Part shown: piece by piece, positions 1 through 34,378 of the stretch
How the letters are laid out: every line of letters starts with the position of its first letter
Numbering within the stretch: the first letter of the stretch is position 1
Assembly: GCA_963693285.1 (NCBI GenBank)
Contig: OY848923.1
Location: forward strand, 191,818 to 255,817
DNA length: 64,000 nt
Source: Xestospongia muta
Taxonomy: Eukaryota; Porifera; Demospongiae; Haplosclerida; Petrosiidae
Direction of reading: 5' to 3'
Translations under genes and position numbers: made by a program
Notes under the pieces: generated by a model
Told to the model about the DNA's origin: nothing
The model's database searches: none
Seen by the model: only the letters and a program-made list of their open reading frames with translations

Positions 1-24
1 TACTAGTTATCGATTCCCTTGTAG

Positions 25-1778
<1,754 letters not shown>

Positions 1779-1847
1779 TTAATAAATTAAATTTTTATTG
1801 ATTTTTCACAGAATAATTTGTGTGTGTGTGTGTGTTTGTCTATTGAA

Positions 1848-3376
<1,529 letters not shown>

Positions 3377-3659
3377 CTTCTTCAGAGACTAAAAATCAAT
3401 AAAATATGAAATGATGAAACACTTGCACCTTTTGATATAACTCAAAATATAAATTTACTCCGGTAACCGGTATTAAATTTTACTATATAGCTGCCTCAAT
3501 GAGGTGTGGCTATAAAGGTATCAAATGAAGTGCATACCAGAGGAAATTGCATACTTGCAATCATCCAAAGAGAGAAAGTTGTGTCAATAAAATCTCTTAT
3601 ATTGTTCGAGATAGTTAGAGAAACTGTATCAGTAGTAGTGTGATACCTCTGATTGGAGA
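3377..3659. promoter_or_regulatory. Head-to-head promoter region, SDHB / F-BAR-RhoGAP
   Basis: The 283 bp between the two start codons must contain both promoters and 5' UTRs. I see no TATA box at a convincing position. A short GGTAACCGG palindrome lies near 3462. The call rests on gene orientation. Confidence 0.6.
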
Positions 3660-14461
<10,802 letters not shown>

Positions 14462-14734
14462 TTAAATTATAAACATGTGTGTGTGTGTGTGTGTATTGTA
14501 TTAAGTAACCAGTGATAAATTAAATAAGATTTTTATACAGTGATTTATACATGACTTATTCAATCACAACTAATAACACTGACCTATTAATTGACAATTT
14601 ATTATTTCATTTTGTTTGGAAATAATTAAAAGTACATGTATCATCTCATAAATTTTATATTTAATTAAAATTAATGAAAAATTGAGTTATGTTACCATAG
14701 AAAAAACAATATGATTGACATAAATATTATTATC

Positions 14735-15865
14735 TCAAGTTGTAACAGTAGTAATATAATCACACAAAACTTCAGTCGGTATTAAAACATGAAATAGCCT
14801 GTCCTCACCTTGATGAAAATTTGTAAGTCCAAGGACAAAAGAATTTACTTGAACAAGAGGTAGGTTCATACAATACGTTACATCATATAGACGTAATAAC
14901 TTCAAAGCATAATGTTTGTCAATATAACCTAGAAAAAAGAGAATGAAAGATCATGAGACAAAATAACATGAGGGTCAGCCCAATGTCAAGGCTCAATTCT
15001 AGGTTGTATGTCACTCTCAGATTACACTTTGTTATTAAAAACATCTGTTTTCTTTAGGTACCATATGCTCAATACAAAATGAATATTGTACAAACATTTT
15101 TTAGCAATTAAGAATGATGGCATTAAACAAAAGTAATAGAAGCAAAGACTTCCTTTTTATATTATTATACAGTGATATTTTACTGCAATCACCTGCAATA
15201 TTAGAACATCTTCTAAGTGCACTGATCAAGTTAACTCTTCCTTCATATCTACGAGAATTAGATAAATGCAAACATCTAATTTGTTTTATGTGGTTTCTCT
15301 GCTGATGTTGGAAATCTGTTGGATTCTCTGTGACAGATCGTTTCTCCAATACTGCAGGTAAAGTAGATGGTAATTGTGTCCTATAGAAATAGGGAGGACA
15401 AGTTTGTGATAATCTTGTAGCATCAGAGTCAACAATAGAAGATGTAGAAGTTGGTTCTGAGTATTCAAGTGATTCTGGAAGATGTAGTCTGACTGCAGAG
15501 TTCTGCTTGGAGTGATATCTGTTGGCAGTGCAGGACTCAGCTGTTTTGTTATGGCCTTCTTCTTCTCTGTTATCTTTCTCTTCAGATTTATGAATTTTTG
15601 AGAGTCTGCAGAATATAAAATATAAACCTATTAGTCTCATTTCTTACTTGTTAAGCTGTGGTTGCTCAGCCTGTGACATGCCAGCAGTCAACATAGGTTG
15701 GTCACTATGTTCTTCATAATTCCTTTGAAGGATAGTCTCCTCTTGAACTTCACTTGATTCTTTTACGTTTTTTAGACTTTCCGGGACATGTATTACTCGA
15801 CTATACATTATTTTAGGGCGTAAAATGGGTTGTAAGTCTGTTCCAAAAGGTGCAATGGACGCCAT
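14735..15865 (-). CDS. Unrecognised 274-aa protein
   Basis: Three exons join in frame: 15648-15865 (starts MASIAPFGTDLQPILRPK), 15193-15605 and 14735-14928, giving 825 nt including TGA. The first half is polar and acidic with no fold signature. The C-terminal third is better ordered: RRYEGRVNLISALRRCSNIA, then YIDKHYALKLLRLYDVTYC, which looks helical. I recognise no family, signal peptide or membrane segment. The start is supported by a 51-bp gap to the divergent RBM48 start. The middle exon stays open past 15193 and could end at a stop at 15101; I prefer the GCAG|GTGATT donor because it joins phase 1 to a clean final exon. Confidence 0.65.
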
Positions 15866-15916
15866 TTTGGGTGGAGCTAATGCTAATTATTAAAGGCGTG
15901 TGTAGCCACACCCAAA
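15866..15916. promoter_or_regulatory. 51-bp divergent promoter/5' UTR gap
   Basis: Two ATG codons on opposite strands are 51 bp apart. The gap carries AAAATGG on both strands near each start and a TTATTAAAG stretch. At this distance both transcripts probably start inside or beyond each other's 5' ends. Confidence 0.6.
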
Positions 15917-17981
15917 ATGGCTGACATGAAGAAGGGCCATCATAAGCAACAAAAAATATGCACTAATCGTCCTTCATATCGCGAAGGAAGATGGGAACGA
16001 GCTGTTAAGGTATATAGAAGCTATTGACTTTCTTGAATGGATTGGAACAAGCTTAAAGTAATTGTACTGGACATGTCGCCAGATTGTACTTTGTCTATCT
16101 GCATACATTTTTTTTTATATAAGTCACGTTTTCCATAGCTACATAATTGTGCCTTTTATCTGTTCTGAGCTCTATCTAGGCTGAAAGTTTAAATTTTATT
16201 GGATTTAGTAATAATAGTGTAAAAAAGAATTCGGTAACAGCCAGTGGTTTGGCAATCAACGCTGACCATCCACCATATTTGGAATTATTGATCTGTTTAT
16301 TTTCTAGGTTTATACAGTGAACCAGGAGAGTAGATATGTGTTAGTATTTAATGTACCAGCTCTTGGAGTGATTAAAGATCTACTTGAGCTGTTTGCTTTA
16401 TATGGAGCAATAGAAGAGTGAGTTCAAGTTTCGACTGGAGCATTGATGAAACAAACCACACACACATTAGCAAATTGATTTATTCTTTTCTATTAATAGG
16501 TACAGACTGTTAGATGACTATCCTTGTGAACCATTTACTGATGTGTATTATATTAAATATAAGGAGATTGATGGAGCTAGACTAGCAAAGAAAAAATTAG
16601 ATAACTGGTCTTTTTTTGGTCACCAACTTCATGTTTGTTATGGACCTGAGTATGAGAGTGTCCAAGATACTAGAGAGAAACTGAATCAGAGAAAAGCAAT
16701 TATACAAGAGAAAACAAAAGGTTAGATTGTTACATTCTAATGACAATTGTATCAACAATGAATTTAAATAATTGTTATTATATAGACAATTTGTTATGTT
16801 AGTTATATTACCAATATTTTTTTAACAGATGATCATGAAAAGAACACCAACTTTAACCAGTCTAAACAAACCTCCTCCATGTCCACCTCAACAAAGATAA
16901 GAGAACTTACTACTTCAACCACATTGTCATCACCTTCACTTCCTCCTCATATTCCTTCCTCAGAAATATCTCCTTCATATCCACCTTCATATCCTCAACC
17001 TTTTTATTCTCATCCTTCGTATTCATCTCCTTGTTCACAAATCTCACCTTCACAAACTTCACTTCTGCCACCACCACCTCCTCCCTATCCCCCATCATCA
17101 CATATTCCGCCATCAACAACTACGCATCTACCACCTCCACCTCCTCCCTATCCTCCTCCTCCACATATTCCCCTGTCAATAAATACACGTCTACCACCAT
17201 TGCCACCTCCACCACCTCCTTATCCTCCTCCTTCACAGATCCCACTACCTTCACATGTTCCTTCAAATTTCCCATCATCTACTAAATCACCTTTATTACC
17301 TTTTCCTCCATCCTTCCAATCTGCTTCTTCTCATTATCCCTCAACAATTGATACTACTCTCTCATCATTCAAAAGCTCTACTGGAGCAGAAACTAAGAGA
17401 CATAGCATAAATTCCAATGTTGATGCTAGTGAAGGAACTCCTGGTTTATCTCACGAAGAGCGAGTAAGACTATTTCTGGAACAAAATAAGATTCAGGAGA
17501 GCTATGGAAGTGGAGTTAAAAGATTAAAGACATCAGCGGAAGATTCTTCTGATGTCATCTCAACAAAGATTACTGTTGCTAATGAAAAGAGAGATCCTAT
17601 TATCAACAAAAGACCTCTGAGATCTAATAATGAAAACTCTGATATAAAAATTGCAAAAACTGAAGGACCAGATGTAACAAAACAGTCAGGACTACTTCAT
17701 GAGTCACTTCCATTGGTAAGTTAGTATATGTATATGTTCTCTCTTTATTTTGTATTTAGACTGGACATAAGTCAGTAGATTCTACTATCACTTCTGTTAG
17801 AAACAAAATGGCAACAGTAAGTAAGAATATAAATTGTATATAATTAAAATGAAATATGAATTAACACCTGTGGGACTAGCCACCTGCCTTTACATATGTA
17901 CTTATAATGTAGGTCTTCACTTCCTTTACACCTGCTTCTGTTAATACTAAACCAAAACAAAAGAAAAGAAAAAGAATATAA
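15917..17981 (+). CDS. RBM48: RNA-binding protein 48, minor spliceosome component, with proline-rich insert
   Basis: RBM48 works with ARMC7 in U12-type intron splicing. The RRM-like core follows VYTVNQESRYVLVFNVPALG, then LLELFALYGAIEEYRLLDDY, VYYIKYKEIDGARLAKKKLD and FFGHQLHVCYGPEYESVQDT, which is diagnostic of RBM48. Exons start at 15917, about 16308, 16501, about 16829, about 17761 and about 17913, and the end KPKQKKRKRI is basic. The exon at 16829-17715 is unusual: it adds about 130 residues of Pro/Ser with three PPPPPPYPP-type runs, which I would not expect in vertebrate RBM48. A conserved ERVRLFLEQNKIQ segment follows. Nuclear localisation is likely from the basic end. It is convergent with RNF11. 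Confidence 0.9.
16950..17290 (+). repeat. Imperfect coding repeat for proline-rich tract in RBM48
   Basis: The coding DNA has roughly 70-90 bp imperfect units ending CC(A/T)CCTCC(A/C)CCTCCYTATCC. Each unit encodes LPPPPPPYPP with a spacer such as SHIPPSTTTH. Confidence 0.8.
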
Positions 17982-18393
17982 AAAGGTATTTCCCTCAACA
18001 CTCTCTCTGCCTCTCTTCAGCTGTTCTTTTACTTTCATAATCATTGATGCTTTTCTAAACTAACTTATAAAACTTTTTTTACTTGTGGTTACCAAAACAA
18101 CTTTATATATGTCACTATATATACATATCAATGACTATTATATTGTAACTAATATCCCCTTGTGACCACATGTACCATTTGATATGATAGTTATTAAATA
18201 ATGCTAAATAATAAATAATACAATTTTTATGGTGGATTATAATGAAACTATAACAGTTGTGGTTTATGAAATGAACTTAAATAAATTTATATGAGTAAAT
18301 AATATCATAAATTTGAAACAAGACAGACAATGAGAACTTGTGAGTTGTGAAACACACAAAAAATATAAAATTAAATGAAATAAAATGTAGATA
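17982..18393. other. Convergent 3' region RBM48 / RNF11
   Basis: AT-rich sequence between two stop codons on opposite strands. It contains AATAAATAATA-type signals near 18205 and AATAAATTTATATG near 18283. I see no further gene. Confidence 0.6.
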
Positions 18394-20603
18394 TCAATGA
18401 ATTTCAGCAATAATATGTTGTGGTGATTGTGTGGGTGCTGGAGGAGGTGACTGTGGAGGATATAGTTGTTCCATACTCCCAGTAGCATTTGGTGATACTG
18501 TACCAGTGATACTTGTGACACTGCCACGACTATGACTCCGTCTGTGACTGTAGTTTGTTTGTGGGTAGAATGAATGTTGACAAACAATGTCAACTCTTTG
18601 AACACACGTTGGACAAGTTATGGCACGCATTAGCCAATCATCAATACATCTTATATGATAAAAATGCATACAAGGAAGTAGACGAATTGTCTCTCCAGGA
18701 AGAAAGTCATTCATACATATTGGACATCTGGTAAAGAAAAGAGAATTCCATTCATGAAGTATATAAAAATAATCTCTATTATATTAAGTTGAAAATATAT
18801 AATGCTTTAGTTTTCATTTACTGATACAATTGATGTTGGCCATTCTATTAGTGAATTATTTTAATGTGTTCTTGACTGGAATAATTTGAATTGTCATCAT
18901 AAACAAGAAAGTTTGTATACTATATAACAGATGCCAATATGTCCATCTGTTAATTGTTTATATGCTAAGAATTATAAATTGTGTACAATAATGTCATTTG
19001 GGAAAAACACTCGTCATTTAAGTGGTTATTTGATTACATAACATAGCATTCTAATTGATATATGTTTACTCACTCTCTCTTCTCTGATTTGTCACTCTTC
19101 TTCTCTGCACTTTTCTTGTTCTCATATCGACCAACTGGTAAACTCTGTATGAGTGCTAGTCGACTAACAATGTGTAATCTTTGTTCTTCTGTTAACATAC
19201 AAAATAGTGGATTGACCTAGTATAGTACAAAGAGAGAGAGAGAGCTGTGATAACAACAATATCAGATATCAAGAAATGTTTCTATTTGCAAACACAATTA
19301 CAATCAAAGGACTTTAGCATAAAATATACTTGATATAACAGTTTGTTTAATAACATAATGATTACATAGTAAACCAATTAATGTCATAGTCACATTCCAC
19401 ATGATATTGCATATTGGACTACACAGAGCATTAGTGACTCAGCATTGCATCAGACAGTACTAAAATTAGCAATATTCATTATATGGATATTGTTTACATG
19501 TTAAGAATGTTTATTAGCATCAGCAGATATGATTATGCCAATGAATGTCATACATACCTTCCTAATATAGTAATTGTTATACCATCCAATATGTGGACTG
19601 ACATCCATAAGAAGCTATACTTTAACTAAGTCTATGTATTATTAATACTACCAATAGACAATACTAATAGACAATGGCAAATTATCTCACATGTAGGGGA
19701 AATTAGATCACAAACATCACTTTGTTTTCCTTTCCATTGAGCTGACATTGTATGACTTAAATATATATATATATATATATATTACTCAATAGAAATAATG
19801 AACTTACATTAGTATAATATATGAATAACATTATATAAAGTTTCTGAGAAATAAGTATAGAATAATTTGAACTTATACACTGAGACACTGAATATCATAA
19901 ACTCTATACAATAATGTGACAGTCAGTGTCAAGGAGTAAAGTGTACTTAAACTATTATATCATGTTCCTATTGGTTATATAAGGACATAGGTCACTGACA
20001 TTCTGCGATGACAGTGTTGTACAATTTGATCACAAGGTTTACTTACAGTATAGACAGTAACAGATGGCATAACTTATAGCATTAACACTTCGTGTGTTGT
20101 ATTCACTTAATTAATTTGACACATAACCATTACTGATAATAGCACCTCTTTCTATCACCTTGACATTTATATACATAATAATGTATAGTTGGTGACAAGC
20201 TCAATAGATAGCTGGACACTGAAACACATGTATTAACTATTGATGCAACTATACTGGTACAATACCCAGATGTAATGTAATAAAAATACATACTTAAATC
20301 TATTGTATCATTTAAGAATCTAGTTTGCACTAAATCATATAAAATATAAGTACTGAAGTGAGGCCTTTCCACAGAAACAGTTCATATTACTGAACTTTAG
20401 GATAGTAAACACTTTTGAAGTAAACTTACTTGATAAGGTGGAGGAGGGCCTCGAGGTGCTTCTGACTGCCTTTGTTGTTGTTGTTGTTGTTGTTGCTGTT
20501 GTTGTTGTTGTTGCTGTTGTTCTTCTCCTCTTCCTCTCCCTAAGAGAGCATCTTCAGCTTCATCAGTAGAGCTCACTGCAAAACAACTGCATTTACTGCC
20601 CAT
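18394..20603 (-). CDS. RNF11: RING finger protein 11 with polyglutamine insert
   Basis: A membrane-tethered RING-H2 ubiquitin-ligase adaptor of endosomes. Exons are 20430-20603, 19074-19216 and 18394-18727. The start MGSKCSC gives an N-myristoylation glycine and neighbouring cysteines for palmitoylation, as in RNF11; an upstream in-frame ATG at about 20627 is less likely for that reason. A run of about 16 Gln, mostly CAA, is followed by the PPPPYQ motif that binds WW-domain ligases. Exon 2 has LTEEQRLHIVSRLALIQSLP. The RING is CPICMNDFLPG, then LPCMHFYHIRCIDDWLMRAI and TCPTC, with all zinc ligands present. The Ser/Pro-rich end is longer than in vertebrates. Head to head with NUP155. Confidence 0.93.
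20470..20521 (-). repeat. CAA/CAG polyglutamine tract in RNF11
   Basis: A run of about 16 Gln codons, mostly CAA with a few CAG, between GEE and RQSEAPRG. The mixed codons suggest the run is fairly stable. Confidence 0.9.
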
Positions 20604-20654
20604 ATTGTATTCGGTATAGGAGATCACAGCAATCCACTATTACTAATAAAATAT

Positions 20655-20686
<32 letters not shown>

Positions 20687-20839
20687 ACTACATGCAAATA
20701 AAACTTTAGGTCCTATAGAAAACTGTACTGAGCGTTTTCTGCAGTAACTTTTGTTTATTAATAGTTAATAACTACTTCATAACTAGCAGCCACGCCCCAC
20801 CCAACCTCGTGGATCCTGGAGAGAAAGGGTACCGCCATT
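20604..20839. promoter_or_regulatory. Head-to-head promoter region, RNF11 / NUP155
   Basis: 236 bp between divergent start codons. It contains an (AT)n run at about 20653-20680. GC-richer sequence (CACGCCCCACCC near 20792) lies close to the NUP155 start and could bind an Sp/KLF-type factor; that is inference. Confidence 0.6.
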
Positions 20840-29248
<8,409 letters not shown>

Positions 29249-29576
29249 TAAACATTCACCAGAACCCTTAGCTATAATAGTTGTTATGACCAATATTTTG
29301 TATTGAAAATGAAATAAAACAAACAAGTAATTTACTAACATAAAATATTTGTACTGTTAACAATATATCAGTTATTTATAGTAACAAATTTGTGATGATG
29401 TCATAAATTAGTGTCAAATTTGTTCCATTATAGTTTTAAGATCATTAGATATCAATTATAATAATAATATATTATAATATCATAATATAATTATACTAAT
29501 TGTCTCTGACATAGGCCTCTATTAAAATTCTATACTCTATTATATTTATAATTAGATAGTTTAGAATTATTTCTCT

Positions 29577-29722
29577 AATAGACTTTATTTATTGCTACTA
29601 TATCTGCTAATATTAATTGTTATCTTGTAAAGTTACAAAAACTAGATAAGACCACCTGATCTTTTAAGATATTTGAAAACAAAATATACAGAGTGTTCTT
29701 GTAAATATTTACTAGAACCCTT
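29577..29722 (+). pseudogene. NUP155 last-exon echo 1
   Basis: It matches NUP155 29109-29270: TTTATTGCTACTATATCTGC, then TTGTTATCTTGTAAAGTTAC, then TAGAACCCTTAGCAGTAATA. The reading frame is lost through substitutions and a deletion. It lies 3' of the orphan tail R0. Confidence 0.8.
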
Positions 29723-29896
29723 AGCAGTAATAATAGTATGTGACATGAACTGTTTATATAATAAATGGACTGGTTATGGCAATATCTTAATGTGATGTTT
29801 TCACTAATAAAGCAAACATTTTAATGATCAATAAGTTAGTTTATCTAATGACTTTCCATATATAATGTTTCTTTAACAGACTAATAATGACAGTAT

Positions 29897-30183
29897 TATA
29901 TGTAGTATTAATATGCAGTATTAATGTAGTATTATATGTAGTATTATATGTAGTACTAATATGTATTATATGTAGTATTATATGTAGTATTATATATAGT
30001 ATATGTAGTATTATATGTAGTATTAATATGCATTATATGTAGTATTATATATAGTATATGTAGTATTATATGTAGTATTATATATAGTATATGTAGTATT
30101 ATATGTAGTATTAATATATATTATATGTAGTATTATATGTAGTATTATATGAAGTATTATATGTAGTATTATATGTAGTATTA
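29897..30183. repeat. TAGTATTATATG-type AT satellite
   Basis: About 280 bp of irregular 12- and 24-bp units such as TAGTATTATATGTAGTATTA. Confidence 0.9.
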
Positions 30184-30339
30184 ATATTATTAGTAATAGT
30201 AACAGTTTATTTTATATTATTCTACTGTGAGCAATACAATTATGATATATTATCTACATATACACAATGTTAATAATGAGTATATGACATGAACTGTTTG
30301 TATAATAATTGTTAAGTACTGATGTACAATACTTCATCA

Positions 30340-30412
30340 TTAACAGTTCTTCAGTTTAGAATAAATATGATCATGAGTTGGTTCTTGATCAGTTATCTCA
30401 TGCAATGGTTCA
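30340..30412 (-). pseudogene. R0: orphan receptor tail exon
   Basis: A 73-bp exon with an intact acceptor and stop, identical in length to the last exon of R1. It would encode EPLHEITDQEPTHDHIYSKL and a short end, with a YxxL motif. No membrane or ectodomain exons are attached, so it is a leftover of a deleted copy, or an alternative last exon of R1. Confidence 0.75.
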
Positions 30413-30843
30413 CTATAAACATAATATTATAATTTAAAATATAACACATATTAAGTACTGGTGTACAATATTTTATCAGGGGCAAATATATATGGTATTG
30501 GTTGAGAAAGTTACTTAATCTGTCTAGTGAATTTATTTTTATGTGACTTATATGATATGACTTTATTTATTACTACTATATTTGCCACTATTGATTGTTA
30601 TCTAATAGAGTTACAAACACTAGATAAGACCACACCTTATATTTGATAACATAATATACAGAGGGTCTAGTAAATATTCACTAGAACCCTTAACAGTAAT
30701 AGCAAATGAAAAACTAACTAAATTATATTGTTCTACTATGAGCAGTACAATTATTATCTACATATACACAATGTTAATATTGAGTATATGACATGAACTG
30801 TTTATATAATAATTGTTAAGTACTAGTGTATGATACTTCATCA
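30413..30843. other. R0-R1 spacer
   Basis: AT-rich sequence containing the second NUP155 echo (30555-30703). No other feature seen. Confidence 0.55.
30555..30703 (+). pseudogene. NUP155 last-exon echo 2
   Basis: Well conserved from GACTTTATTTATTACTACTA through ATACAGAGGGTCTAGTAAAT to CACTAGAACCCTTAACAG. The middle, coding for TPDIVPITTGLRN in NUP155, is deleted. It lies just 3' of the R1 tail. Confidence 0.85.
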
Positions 30844-33800
30844 TTAGCGGTTCTTCAGTTCAGCATAAACGTGATCATGAGGTGGTTCTTGATCAGTTAT
30901 CTCATTCAATGGTTCACTATAAACATGATATTATAATTTAAAATATGTCTCCTTGACCAGTAATAGTAACTCACTTATCACTTGTTACTCTATAAGTTGA
31001 ACTGGTTGTCATAGCGATATCTTCATGTGATGTTTTCACACTACATAAAACAAATCATTTAATAATCAATAAAGATACTTTATCTAATAACATACATACC
31101 TCAATAACTGTATCTTATTATATTGTCTTATTGCACACAGTATTATAATAATAATACTAATAGCAACAAATTGAATTAGTAATATTAATAAACCAATAAT
31201 TATTTTAATAGTAGAAGATAAGAACTCAGTACTAGTGGTTGTCATAGTAATAATCGGAGCATACCCTATAGAAGAATGACATCATTATTACATAATACAA
31301 TGACAATATAACATACCCAATAATATAGTACTAGTACATATAATATAATGACTATATCTATACGTATTATATAATATGATCTTTAATTATAGCTCTATAT
31401 AAATATATGATCAATATAATAATAAATTATGTTTCATGTAACAATACATGTACTATTGTTATATGTACAATGATATCAATGGAATATATACTGATATATA
31501 GTTTAATAATATCACTATATCATTTTATTATATAGTTTACTTGTGTTTATTATTGATATTGAAGTAGTAATAGTTAGTGTTGTTAATGAAAATATACAAG
31601 TTGATTTTATTGATGATAACATACCTGTTGATGTTGGAATAATAGATGTTGATGTTGTTAGTATTGTTGATGATAAGGTATTAGTTGATGATGATATAAC
31701 TGTTGATGTTGGACTTAAAGTGATTTCTATATAATATATTAATATAATACAGATAGGTAATGTCAATATATCTTACCAGGTGAGATAGGTTGAGTTCTCT
31801 CTCCCTCATAATTAACTCCATTTATTTCATATGTTACAGAAAGTGAGAACAAATAGTTTAAGTTATCTTGTAGTCCTCCTATTACACCTTCACTGCTACT
31901 AGCAGGAAAGGTCTTCTTACCCATATCAGACTGTCTCTTACGTTTACTAGCACTCATATAATAGACAGTATAGTGCTTGACTTCTGGAGCAGTAATAGTT
32001 TGCCACATAGCAAGTACTGCAGTGTTATTGATTTTTATTATTTTAAAACCAGAAACTATAGCTATATAGAAGAAAGGATATAAGTTATTGGAAAGACAGA
32101 CAAGAGACCTACGTATGTTATTGGTAGAGATTTGAGTATCACTCCATTCTCCTGGTCCTACACTGGTATATGCTCTCACTCCAATGGTATAGTTAGTGTT
32201 AGGTAGTAGTCCTCCTATACTGTATTGTGTGTTGATTGTATTAGTCATATTGTATGCACCATTACTGTTAGACTCTCTATGACATATCTCATACATGATA
32301 ATGACACCATTGGGTACTGTGGGTATATTCCATGTAATGTTGATCACTTGTATCTCTGTACCACTTTCTATTAGATCAGATACCACACCAGGTTCTACAG
32401 TATATCAATAATACATTATATATCAGTAGTAACTGACTTACTAGGTTCTCCCGTTATTCGTATTGCTTCACTACTTGCTGGTCCAGTTCCGCCATCATTG
32501 TATGCTATTATTGTCACAGTGTAGTTAGTGTAAGGTGTGAGTGTTGTGAGGTTGTAATGTCTGTTGTCTCCTCCAGTGATGTTAACAGTGTCACTGAATG
32601 TTGTGTTAGTGTAGTAGAGCAAGTAACCAGTGATGGGTCCATTCTGTCCAGAGCAAGGTACCTCATCCCATGATATAGTCATGGACCTTGCCTCAACTGA
32701 TGATATAATGATATTACTGACAGATGAAGTGGGTGCTGTAGATAATGTGAGAACAACATAATAATTGTGAATATGATAATATAACATAGTTTACCAGATG
32801 AGAGTGTAGTGGTATTTTCAGCACCCAGGACTATGATGTCAGTACCATATGTTCCATTAAGACCAACAATACAGTAACTTCCAGGATCAATACCAGTAAA
32901 TGTATATGGTGTTGAGATTGATGAATTAAAAAGCATAGTGGAAAAGAATGGTTCACATTGCCTACGACATTGACAATAACCCTGATATGTTTGAGGAACA
33001 AATGAAGGTGGTATCCATGTCATAGTAATAGTGGTATTAGTAGTTGTGAACAGTAGAATTGTAGAGGGTAGAACTGAATAAAAATAGAATCATTTGATGT
33101 GAGCAAGAATTTTAATTTACTCACATAATGTCACAGTGACATTGTTACTATGATCACTAGGTAGTACTGTACTACCCTCACTGCCATATGATACTATAAA
33201 GAAGTTATATGTACTGTATAAACTCAGTCCTGATGTTATATTCAACATTGTGTTAGTGGTAGTTCCTCCACTCATAACAGAACTACTACCATTACTGAGT
33301 TGATAAAACATCTCATAACCAGCTACTCCTAACGCAGATGACCAGGAGAGTTGTACATGAGTCAGACCTGTGTTCAGTCTTGTAGCAGTCAGACCAGTAG
33401 GAGTACCAGCAACTATAAGAGAAATAGAATATGTTGCCATCCTACTCAGTGATTTACTAACCTGTTATATTTTGTGATGTACTACTACTATTTGTAGCAT
33501 TTGGACCACTTTGTCCAGGTATATGACCATTAGTTACTCTAGCATTGGAAACAGTACACTGGTAAGTACCAGCCTGTCTCATCCTCACTGTCACTGTCAC
33601 CTGTGTAACAGATCCTGGTCCATTCACTACCACACGAGACAGGTCACCACTAGCAATGGTGAGTGGGTTACTTCCATCTGTACAATTGACATCAGTGGGA
33701 GGTCCATTAGAGACATTGAAGGTGAGAGTGAAGACTGGAGGATTAGCATCTCTTGTGGAGATGAGAGAGAACTTCATGGAGGAGTCTGCATCAGGACCAT

Positions 33801-34378
33801 CTATATAAGAGTGAGATATATCATTACTTTATTACTACATGAACTCAGTCACTGACCATTGATATTGTAAGCATAATTTCTATATGCTCCTACCACTAGT
33901 GTTTGGTTCACTCCATTCTCATCAGGAATGATACAGTTGTACAGACCTTCATACCCTAATAGTCCAGCTTTTCTAGCTAGTGCAATCTGACCTGTGAACC
34001 TCTTAGAAAATATTGGAATTGGTGCTGAGCTATCATCAAAAGCTCTATCAAACAAAGGTACTTGAGTACCATTAGGATAATACCACAGTCCAATATTAGA
34101 ACCATTATTAGCACTTTGACACCACAAGCCATCATTAGTACCATCCTTATTCTCATCAACACCAAAAAACTGTCCAGCATATATCATTGAGAAGTCTGGT
34201 ATTGTCCTATTGTCATTGGCAAGATACATTTGTACACCTGTTATTATGAAGTATATATTAATGATCACTCTAACAACAACTACTTACCATTACTAGGTCT
34301 GTTGGTAGGTTGTTGTCCATCTCCTAGTTGTACTAGTAGTAACATATAACATAATATCTTCACTAACTCTATCATCAT
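30844..34378 (-). CDS. R1: Ig/FN3 receptor, full-length copy with YAEL tail
   Basis: Type I membrane receptor of an unnamed family; 12 exons, 881 aa by my splice model. The order is signal peptide MMIELVKILCYMLLLVQLG (34288-34378); N-terminal module with DENKDGTND and GYEGLYNC (33857-34237); Ig-like domain with NCTDG and AGTYQCTVSNA (33462-33800); and five FN3-type domains (33125-33412, 32795-33073, 32442-32735, 32113-32394, 31777-32061). The second FN3-type domain is cysteine-rich. A Ser/Thr stalk (31625-31726) and a membrane exon (31100-31265, IIIGLLILLIQFVAISIIII) follow, then cytoplasmic exons 30975-31040 and 30844-30916 ending HDHVYAELKNR. All ectodomain junctions are phase 1. Many NxS/T sites suggest heavy glycosylation. 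The ligand is unknown; adhesion or self/non-self recognition is only inference. Confidence 0.85.

Larger units (their letters stand above)
29249..30339. other. Spacer downstream of NUP155
   Basis: AT-rich spacer with an NUP155 last-exon echo and a TAGTATTATATG satellite. Nothing else with coding potential is visible. Confidence 0.6.

Noticed and set aside
30844..30916. Canonical ITIM in the R1 tail
   Set aside because: HVYAEL has His at -2, not Ser, Ile, Val or Leu; only ITIM-like or a YxxL sorting motif can be claimed.
31543..31734. Plus-strand Val/Asp-rich protein, also at 41104
   Set aside because: Antisense shadow of the Ser/Thr stalk exon.
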